Below are positions 1 through 5,659 of a stretch of DNA of 7,995 bases, piece by piece. Numbering within the stretch: position 1 is the first letter of the stretch; each line of letters begins with the position of its first letter. Under the pieces are notes generated by a model that saw nothing but the letters and a program-made list of their open reading frames with translations, was not told the DNA's origin and ran no database searches. Both the position numbers and the translations under genes were made by a program. The stretch is from an uncultured Asticcacaulis sp. (GTDB lineage Bacteria; Pseudomonadota; Alphaproteobacteria; Caulobacterales; Caulobacteraceae). The stretch spans positions 1-7,995 of the forward strand of contig CAMLIY010000145.1 in assembly GCA_946480125.1 (NCBI GenBank), written 5' to 3'.

Positions 1-195
1 GGAATCTTCCGTACACTGGTGGTTTTGGGCGTATTCCATTTGATTTTTTCCGCGGTGACGCCTATTGACCGGCAACCTCACTGGTTTCGCGCCGCCAAGG
101 TTTATCCGCTCAGCGTTAAATGCGCCAAGATCATCCAGGCCTTCATTCCGGCAAGTACGGGTGTCGCCAATAAGGTGGTCGAGGACAATCAGTAA
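1..195 (+). CDS. cvpA: CvpA family membrane protein, C-terminal part only
   Basis: The frame is open from the first base of the window and stops with TAA at 193-195, giving the last 64 residues of a protein whose start lies outside the window. It begins with a hydrophobic stretch (GIFRTLVVLGVFHLIFSAV), probably the end of the last membrane helix, followed by a cytoplasmic-looking tail with the pattern PHWFRAAKVYPLS, which fits the Trp/Arg...Pro region after the last helix of CvpA proteins. CvpA is an inner-membrane protein named for colicin V production; its exact role is unsettled. The identification rests on this fragment plus its position 57 bp upstream of purF, since cvpA-purF is a conserved gene pair in proteobacteria. 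Either line alone would be weak; together they are fairly convincing. Confidence 0.72.
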   Translation, partial: GIFRTLVVLGVFHLIFSAVTPIDRQPHWFRAAKVYPLSVKCAKIIQAFIPASTGVANKVVEDNQ

Positions 196-198
196 TCT

Positions 199-238
199 GA
201 CCCTCCGGTCTCCCCAGTGCGGACGGTCGCTGCGTTTT
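199..238 (+). other. Imperfect hairpin in the cvpA-purF gap
   Basis: Bases 199-207 (GACCCTCCG) can pair with 220-228 (CGGACGGTC), giving eight base pairs with one C-C mismatch around a 12-base loop; six bases later comes TTTT (235-238). A second, overlapping pairing is possible between GCG (219-221) and CGC (228-230), extended by CA (215-216) with TG (231-232) across a two-base bulge, and it would exclude the first. The structure could be a weak terminator/attenuator or an RNA-processing site between the two genes, or it could be chance in GC-rich DNA. The T run is short and separated from the stem, so a strong intrinsic terminator is unlikely. Confidence 0.3.
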
Positions 239-252
239 AGAAAAGAGATTCC

Positions 253-1764
253 ATGCTGTTGTCTCAGCCTGAACTGTCTGCTCTCACCGATCCTCAAGCT
301 CACTCGCGCGAATCCGACGACGACCGCCCCCGCCTCGAATGCGGTGTATTCGGCGTTTACGGCATAGATGACGCCAGCGCGATCACCGTCCTCGGCATGC
401 ACGCGCTCCAGCACCGCGGCGAAGAAGCCTGCGGCATCGCCACCTGCGACGGCAAGCGCTTCTACACCGAACGCGAACATGGCCTCGTCGGCGACGTCTT
501 CACCCAGCCCGATGTCGTCGCCCGCCTGAAAGGCCGTTCCGCCATCGGCCACACCCGTTATTCCACAGCTGGCGGCGCCTTTATCCGCAATGTCCAGCCG
601 ATGTTCGCCGATCTGGATGATGGCGGTATCGCTCTGGCCCATAATGGCAACCTCACCAACTTCATGCACCTGCGCACCAAGCTGGTCAGCGAAGGATCCA
701 TCTTCCAGTCAACCTCCGATTCGGAGGTTATTTTGCACCTGATCGCCCGCTCACGCTCGATCAAGATCATCGATCGCTTCATGGACGCTCTGCGTCATAT
801 CGAAGGCGGGTTTGCCCTGGTGGCCCTGACCCGTTCCATGCTGATCGGCGCCCGCGACCCGCTAGGCATCCGCCCTCTGGTCATCGGCAAGCTGGGTGAA
901 TCCTATGTCTTCGCCTCTGAGACCTGTGCGCTCGACATGATCGGCGCCACATTTGTGCGCGATGTCGAGCATGGCGAAGTCGTCCAGATTGATGAGACCG
1001 GCTTGACCTCATATAAGCCATTCGGCGTCAAGGCGGCCCGTCCCTGTCTGTTTGAATACATCTATTTCGCCCGTCCGGACTCCGTGGTGAATGGCAAATC
1101 CATTTACGATGTCCGCAAACGTATGGGCCGCCAGCTGGCGCTTGAGCACCCCGCAGATGCTGACATCGTCGTGCCCGTTCCTGATTCCGGGGTACCCGCC
1201 GCACTTGGTTTCGCCGAGCAGTCTGGCCTGCCGTTCGAACTTGGCATTATCCGCAATCACTATGTCGGCCGCACCTTTATCCAGCCGACGCAAGGCATCC
1301 GCGATCTCGGCGTGCGCAAGAAACACGCGCCAAACCGTATTGTGCTCGAAGGCAAGAAGGTCATCCTGATTGACGATTCGATCGTGCGCGGCACTACCTC
1401 GGTCAAGATTGTCCGCATGGTTCGCGCCGCCGGCGCCAAGGAGGTCCACCTGCGCTCGGCGTCGCCGCCGATCATGTGGCCTGATTTTTACGGTATTGAC
1501 ATGCCTGACCGCGAAAAATTGCTGGCCGCCAATCACACCCTGGAAGAAATGCGCCAGAAGCTGGAATGCGACTCATTAGGCTTCTTGTCCGTCGACGGCC
1601 TTTACAAGGCTATGGGTCACGCGGGCCGTGACAATGCTCATCCTCAATTCACCGACCACTATTTCACAGGTGAGTACCCGACGCGCCTGACTGATCGTGA
1701 AGGCGCGGAAGCCGATGGCGAAAATGCCGGCATTCAGCTCTCCCTTTTGGCCAACGCTCACTAA
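253..1764 (+). CDS. purF: Amidophosphoribosyltransferase (PurF)
   Basis: PurF makes 5-phosphoribosylamine from PRPP and glutamine, the first committed step of purine synthesis, in the cytoplasm. The 503 residues show an N-terminal Ntn-type glutamine amidotransferase domain and a C-terminal phosphoribosyltransferase domain. Cys30, in the context LECGVFGVYG, is the expected catalytic nucleophile, so residues 1-29 are a propeptide removed on maturation. Glutamine-site motifs are HTRYSTAG (100-107), HNGNLTN (130-136) and STSDSE (153-158). The PRPP-binding motif VILIDDSIVRGTTS is at 370-383. Of the iron-sulfur cysteines known from the Bacillus subtilis enzyme, only the first is present (Cys265, mature 236); Asp411 replaces the second and the C-terminal pair is absent. 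ATG at 253 follows AAAAGAG at a suitable distance. It probably shares a transcript with cvpA upstream and the dehydrogenase 12 bp downstream. Confidence 0.97.
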   Translation: MLLSQPELSALTDPQAHSRESDDDRPRLECGVFGVYGIDDASAITVLGMHALQHRGEEACGIATCDGKRFYTEREHGLVGDVFTQPDVVARLKGRSAIGHTRYSTAGGAFIRNVQPMFADLDDGGIALAHNGNLTNFMHLRTKLVSEGSIFQSTSDSEVILHLIARSRSIKIIDRFMDALRHIEGGFALVALTRSMLIGARDPLGIRPLVIGKLGESYVFASETCALDMIGATFVRDVEHGEVVQIDETGLTSYKPFGVKAARPCLFEYIYFARPDSVVNGKSIYDVRKRMGRQLALEHPADADIVVPVPDSGVPAALGFAEQSGLPFELGIIRNHYVGRTFIQPTQGIRDLGVRKKHAPNRIVLEGKKVILIDDSIVRGTTSVKIVRMVRAAGAKEVHLRSASPPIMWPDFYGIDMPDREKLLAANHTLEEMRQKLECDSLGFLSVDGLYKAMGHAGRDNAHPQFTDHYFTGEYPTRLTDREGAEADGENAGIQLSLLANAH

Positions 1765-1776
1765 GAGATCATATCC

Positions 1777-2517
1777 ATGACCGTACAGACCGGCCGCATC
1801 GCCCTTGTAACCGGCGCATCAAGGGGCATCGGCCGCGCCTGTGCGCTGGCCTTGGCAAAGGACGGTGCGCACGTCATCGCCTGTGGCCGCGCCAAAGCGG
1901 CACTGGAAGAACTGGATGATGACATTATCGAAGCTACTAGTCAGCATGCCACGCTTATTCCGTTCGATATTACAGATAATGATGCTTTCGATCGCCTGAG
2001 TTCGATCCTGTTCGAACGCTTCGGACGTATCGACGTTGTCGTCCATGCCGCTGCCATTTCCGGCACTATTAGTCCGGTTACGCATCATGAGCCAAAGGAT
2101 TTCGACAAGATTGTCGCTATCAATCTCGGCGCCACGTGGCGGCTGCTGCGCGCTTTGGAGCCGTTGCTGCGCCAATCCAGCGCCGGACGCGCCATTTTTC
2201 TGACCACGGGTGCCAGCGTAACTGGGGGGCGCGCTTTCTGGGGTCCTTATGGCGCCACCAAGGCCGCCATGGAAACCCTCGTACGCGCCTGGGCTGATGA
2301 GATCGAGATTACCCCCATTCGCGCGGCAATCGTCTCGCCCGGCGCCATGCGTACCCGTATGCGCGCCGCCGCCTATCCTGGCGAAGATCCTGAAACACTA
2401 CCCCTGCCGGCCGAAATCGCGCCTCTAATTCTTGAGCTGGCCGATCCCGGCAAGGTGCCGCCGCTCGAAACAATCAGCTTTCCGGACTGGAAGCATATGG
2501 CGGCGCAGTCCGCTTAA
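1777..2517 (+). CDS. YciK-like short-chain dehydrogenase/reductase
   Basis: A 246-residue classical SDR with a Rossmann fold. The cofactor motif TGASRGIG is at 12-19; Arg16 and Arg38 suggest NADP(H) rather than NAD(H). The catalytic set is Ser147, Tyr158 and Lys162 (YGATK), with Asn116 (INLGA) as the probable fourth member. The structural NAG motif after strand 4 reads Ala91-Ala92-Ala93, so Asn and Gly are both replaced. The C-terminal region (MRTRMRAAAYPGEDPETL followed by PAEIAPL) closely follows the pattern of E. coli YciK, an SDR of unassigned substrate sometimes annotated as an oxoacyl-ACP reductase. The substrate cannot be read from sequence. The ATG at 1777 follows AAGAGATC and lies 12 bp after the purF stop, implying co-transcription with purF, though no functional link to purine synthesis is evident. 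Confidence 0.93.
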   Translation: MTVQTGRIALVTGASRGIGRACALALAKDGAHVIACGRAKAALEELDDDIIEATSQHATLIPFDITDNDAFDRLSSILFERFGRIDVVVHAAAISGTISPVTHHEPKDFDKIVAINLGATWRLLRALEPLLRQSSAGRAIFLTTGASVTGGRAFWGPYGATKAAMETLVRAWADEIEITPIRAAIVSPGAMRTRMRAAAYPGEDPETLPLPAEIAPLILELADPGKVPPLETISFPDWKHMAAQSA

Positions 2518-2538
2518 TCAATTTGATCTAAAGCGCGA

Positions 2539-2568
2539 TCATTTTGCTGAAAACAGCTTTCATTTTGC
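2539..2568 (+). promoter_or_regulatory. Two 9-bp direct repeats upstream of the LAT-like gene
   Basis: TCATTTTGC occurs at 2539-2547 and again at 2560-2568, start to start exactly 21 bp, about two helical turns, within the 75-bp gap before the aminotransferase. Between them lies GCTG-AAAA-CAGC (2546-2557), a short inverted repeat. Just upstream, TGATC (2524-2528) and GATCA (2537-2541) can pair, followed by TTTT; this could be a weak end signal for the purF-SDR transcript. Same-face repeats of this kind suit a dimeric or paired regulator binding site, but no regulator is identifiable and I could not assign clear -35/-10 boxes. Confidence 0.3.
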
Positions 2569-2592
2569 ACCAAGCTGGTTCAGACTGGCAGA

Positions 2593-3927
2593 ATGAACAG
2601 CTATACGCCCCCCGCCTATCCAAAAGCGCAAAGCGCGTCCATGTTGGAAGAACTCGGCAAGTACGTCATTGCCGAACCCTATCCCTTCGTGGTCGATCTG
2701 GCCAACAGCCAGGGCATGATTCTGGCGACGGTAGATGGTGACCGCATTACTGATTGGTGCGGCCTCTATGGCTCCAAGCTCCTCGGCTATAATCATCCGC
2801 GCCTGTTCGAACCGGACTACGCCCGCGAACTGGTTTTGGCCGCCAACAACAAGATGGCCAATCCGGATTTCCTGACGCCGCAATGCCTGGCCTATTACCG
2901 CCTGCTGCACCGCCTGGCGCCAATCTGCATGCGCGATCAGCACGTCGAGGTCTATGCCGTTAATTCGGGGGCTGAGGCCGTCGAAAACATGATGAAGTAC
3001 CTCATCAATCTGCATAATCACAAACAACAGGCCAAGGGCAGAACAGTCCTCAACCATCGCTTCATCTATTTCGAACAAGCCTTTCACGGCCGTACGGTTT
3101 TTGCGCTCAACATCACCAATTTGTCGCACGATCCAGTGGCGACGAAGGACTTCCGCGGCATTATCCACGGCAATCTTCAGGTGCCTTTCCCGGACTATGA
3201 CGCGCGCCGCTCCAATGCCGAAAACGAGCTGGAAGTTGATCGCTGCCTGACCCTGATCGAAACCTTCATGCGTGAACACCCCGATGAAATCGCCGGCGTC
3301 ATTCTCGAACCTTTGCAAGGCGCCGGCGGTCATCGCCTCGCCCTGCCGCGCTTCTATCAGGGGCTGTCTCAACTCTGTCATCAGTATGATGTCGGTTGGG
3401 GTCTCGACGAGGTACAGACCTCTGGCGGCCAGACCGGCGCGGTCTTTTCCATCGACCTGTTTGATGTGCCCTACCCGCCTCAAGCCATCGCCGTCGCCAA
3501 GAAGTTCGGCAATGGCGCAGTTTATATGCTGAACCCGATGGAAGATGTCGGCGTGCTCGATTCGACCTGGGGCGGCACCCTTGCCGACATGGTACGCTTC
3601 GTTCAGGAATGGCGGATCGTCGAGGATGAAGGCCTTCTTGAACAGGTCGGCGAAAAAGGCAAGCACCTGTTCGATGGACTTAATCAACTGGTTGAGCGCT
3701 TCCCGGACCTGATCAGCAATGTCCGTGGTCTCGGTCTCTATCAGGGCTTCACCGTTAATGACCGCCGCAATAAGGGCCGTCTGGTAGACTTGGCGCTGGA
3801 AAGCGAAAACCTGCTGATCCTTGGCGCCGGCATCGACAGTATTCGCTTCCGCCCGCCGCTTGACGTCACCATCGTCGATGTAGATGCGCTTCTGGTCAAA
3901 CTGGCGCGGGTCCTGGAAAAGCTGTGA
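2593..3927 (+). CDS. lat: Class III PLP aminotransferase, lysine 6-aminotransferase (LAT) type
   Basis: A 444-residue fold-type I PLP enzyme. LAT moves the epsilon-amino group of L-lysine to 2-oxoglutarate, giving a semialdehyde that cyclises to piperideine-6-carboxylate. Visible landmarks: NSGAEAVENMMK (124-135) for PLP phosphate contact; AFHGRT (163-168); EPLQGAGG (239-246); LDEVQTSGG (271-279), where Asp272 holds the pyridine nitrogen and Gln275 matches a substrate-contacting residue; Lys303 in VAKKFG as the Schiff-base lysine; STWGGTLADMVR (324-335); and RFRPPL (418-423) for the substrate carboxylate. STWGG...DMVR, the AFHGR-to-TN spacing and RFRPPL follow the mycobacterial LAT (Rv3290c) as I recall it. 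Unusually, Ala244 occupies the position of that enzyme's glutamate switch (Glu243), so lysine specificity is not assured. The ATG at 2593 has no clear Shine-Dalgarno; Met17 (2641) is the next in-frame ATG. It probably has its own transcript, ending at the terminator beyond 3927. Confidence 0.85.
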   Translation: MNSYTPPAYPKAQSASMLEELGKYVIAEPYPFVVDLANSQGMILATVDGDRITDWCGLYGSKLLGYNHPRLFEPDYARELVLAANNKMANPDFLTPQCLAYYRLLHRLAPICMRDQHVEVYAVNSGAEAVENMMKYLINLHNHKQQAKGRTVLNHRFIYFEQAFHGRTVFALNITNLSHDPVATKDFRGIIHGNLQVPFPDYDARRSNAENELEVDRCLTLIETFMREHPDEIAGVILEPLQGAGGHRLALPRFYQGLSQLCHQYDVGWGLDEVQTSGGQTGAVFSIDLFDVPYPPQAIAVAKKFGNGAVYMLNPMEDVGVLDSTWGGTLADMVRFVQEWRIVEDEGLLEQVGEKGKHLFDGLNQLVERFPDLISNVRGLGLYQGFTVNDRRNKGRLVDLALESENLLILGAGIDSIRFRPPLDVTIVDVDALLVKLARVLEKL

Positions 3928-3932
3928 AATTG

Positions 3933-3964
3933 AAAAACCGCCCAGTTGCCTGAGCGGTTTTTTT
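3933..3964. terminator. Bidirectional intrinsic terminator between convergent genes
   Basis: AAAAACCGC (3933-3941) pairs with GCGGTTTTT (3954-3962), and the stem continues after one C-A mismatch with CAG (3943-3945) and CTG (3950-3952) around a TTGC loop. Twelve base pairs are followed by seven T on the plus strand (3958-3964) and five T on the minus strand (complement of 3933-3937), so it can stop transcription from both the aminotransferase and der. The der stop codon (3963-3965) overlaps the edge of the structure. Confidence 0.88.
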
Positions 3965-5612
3965 AGCGTTTGCCGCGGTTGCTGGTCGATCGTACGGGTT
4001 TGGCCTTGGCGCGACCGCCCGGCCCGGCGGCGCCCGGCTTGGTGCTGGGCCCCATGGCCTTGGCCTTCACAGCTTTTGCCTTGCTCACCTCGGCCCGGTC
4101 CTTCACCTTGACCTTCGGCGCGGCGGCGACCGTCCCCTTGGCCTTCTGACGGACGCGGTTCGGGTGCGCCGGCTTTTCGCCGGGCTTATACTTTGGCTGG
4201 GCACGGACATGCTTGAAACCGGCCGGCTTGCCACCATCCGACGTATCGCCATCCACGAACGGATTATTGGTCGAATTGGCCTTCACCGTCAGGCGGATCG
4301 GCACACCTGGCATATCAAAGGATTCACGCAAGCTATTGATAAGATAGCGGGTATAGTGTTCAGGCATGGCATATGACCGCGCCGCGAACAGCACAAATGT
4401 CGGCGGTCGCCCCTTGGTCTGGGCGACATATTTCGGCTTGATGCGCTTGCCGCTAACGGCGGGGGGCGGATGCCGCTGGATCGCCAGGGCCAGCCAGTCG
4501 TTCAGGTCGCGCGTCTTGATCTTGGCCGACCAGTTGCGATAGGTCTTGAGCACGGCCGGCATCAGGCGCTCCAACCCCTTGCCGGTGGCGCCGGAGAGCG
4601 TCACCAGAGGCGCACCGCGCAGCTGCGGCAACATGCGCTCGGAGATCTCAAGAATTTCAGTCAGGCGCGCCTGCGGGCTTTCGACCAGATCCCATTTGGA
4701 GACGGCATAGACCAGCGCCCGGCCTTCACGTTCAACCAGATCGGCGATCTGCAAATCCTGCACTTCAAAAGCGTTGGCCTCGTCCATCACCAGAACCACG
4801 ACTTCGGCGAAGGTGATGGCGCGGATGGTGTCGCTGGTGGAGAGCTTTTCCAGCTTTTCCTGCACCCGCGCCTTGCGGCGTAACCCGGCCGTATCCACGA
4901 GGCGAATGGTGCGGCCTTCATATTCCCATTCGACGGAGATCGAATCGCGGGTGATGCCGGCTTCGGGACCGACCAGAAGACGATCCTCACCCAGCAGCTT
5001 GTTGATCAGGGTCGATTTGCCGGCGTTCGGGCGACCAATAATGGCGATGCGGATCGGCTTGGTTTCGTCGTCTTCGTCGTCAGACTCTTCTTCGTCGACG
5101 ATCCAGTCGCCCTCGAACTGCTGGCGGTACTTTTCGACTTCGTCGTAAAGCTCGCTGATGCCTTCGCCATGTTCGGCTGACAGATGCAGGGGTTCGCCAA
5201 AACCGAGCTGATAGGCTTCAGCCGCACCGGACATGCCGGCCTTGCCTTCCGCCTTATTGGCGATCAGCAGGACCGGCTTGTCCTTCATGCGCAGGATTTG
5301 TGCAAATATGCGATCGAGCGGCGTCACGCCTTCGCGGGAATCGACCACGAAGAAAGCCACATCGGCTTCATCAATGGCTTTTTCGGTCTGCATCCGCATC
5401 CGGGCTTCGAGGCTAAGATCGGCCAGGTCTTCAAAACCGGCGGTGTCGATCAGTTCCAGATCAATGTCGCCGATGCGGCCGGTGGCATAGCGACGGTCAC
5501 GCGTGACTCCGGGCTGGTCATCGACAATGGCCAGCTTCTTGCCTGCGAGGCGGTTAAACAGGGTCGATTTGCCGACATTAGGGCGGCCGACAATAGCAAT
5601 TTTTAAAGGCAT
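3963..5612 (-). CDS. der: Ribosome-assembly GTPase Der (EngA)
   Basis: Der has two tandem GTPase domains and a KH-like domain and acts in late assembly of the 50S ribosomal subunit. First G domain: P-loop GRPNVGKST (9-17), Thr37 in GVTRD, DTAGF (56-60), NKAE (119-122, usual form NKxD). An acidic linker, DEEESDDEDDE (173-183), leads to the second G domain: GRPNAGKST (193-201), Thr221 in GITRD, DTAG (240-243), SKWD (305-308, usual NKxD), SGATGKG (340-346). The KH-like region covers about 350-445. From about 446 to 549 follows a low-complexity tail rich in Lys, Ala and Pro, making the protein about 60 residues longer than the 490-residue E. coli Der. The ATG at 5612 follows TAAGGCGG. It is the last gene of the yfgM-bamB-der operon, 47 bp after the BamB-like gene, and ends in the shared terminator. 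Confidence 0.97.
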   Translation of the reverse strand: MPLKIAIVGRPNVGKSTLFNRLAGKKLAIVDDQPGVTRDRRYATGRIGDIDLELIDTAGFEDLADLSLEARMRMQTEKAIDEADVAFFVVDSREGVTPLDRIFAQILRMKDKPVLLIANKAEGKAGMSGAAEAYQLGFGEPLHLSAEHGEGISELYDEVEKYRQQFEGDWIVDEEESDDEDDETKPIRIAIIGRPNAGKSTLINKLLGEDRLLVGPEAGITRDSISVEWEYEGRTIRLVDTAGLRRKARVQEKLEKLSTSDTIRAITFAEVVVLVMDEANAFEVQDLQIADLVEREGRALVYAVSKWDLVESPQARLTEILEISERMLPQLRGAPLVTLSGATGKGLERLMPAVLKTYRNWSAKIKTRDLNDWLALAIQRHPPPAVSGKRIKPKYVAQTKGRPPTFVLFAARSYAMPEHYTRYLINSLRESFDMPGVPIRLTVKANSTNNPFVDGDTSDGGKPAGFKHVRAQPKYKPGEKPAHPNRVRQKAKGTVAAAPKVKVKDRAEVSKAKAVKAKAMGPSTKPGAAGPGGRAKAKPVRSTSNRGKR

Positions 5613-5659
5613 GGCCGCCTTATAGCGAAAAACGCCTAAATAGCTACCCCTTTAGTCGT

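Noticed and set aside
247..251. GATTC beside the purF start, and GAATC (7909-7913) beside the YfgM-like start, as possible CcrM (GANTC) methylation control sites
   Set aside because: The same pentamer occurs repeatedly inside the genes (for example 309-313 and near 719 and 897), so two near start codons are easily chance.
65..367. A 100-codon plus-strand frame spanning the end of cvpA and the start of purF
   Set aside because: It overlaps two recognised genes in another frame, has an Arg/Ser/Pro-rich composition typical of an out-of-frame reading, and lacks a ribosome site.
1009..1536. A 175-codon open frame on the minus strand within purF
   Set aside because: The plus-strand PurF PRTase domain with its PRPP motif fully explains this DNA; the antisense product resembles nothing known.
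2560..3687. A 375-codon open frame on the minus strand opposite the aminotransferase gene
   Set aside because: It is the antisense shadow of a well-supported PLP enzyme. Its translation has no recognisable domain, and long antisense frames are expected in GC-rich coding DNA.
4470..4883. Plus-strand open frames within der, such as 137 codons here
   Set aside because: They are complements of the conserved Der GTPase domains and show no domain of their own.
5613..5659. GCGAAAAACGC in the bamB-der gap as a terminator
   Set aside because: The stem is only three base pairs, and the der ribosome site follows at once, so read-through within the operon is expected.
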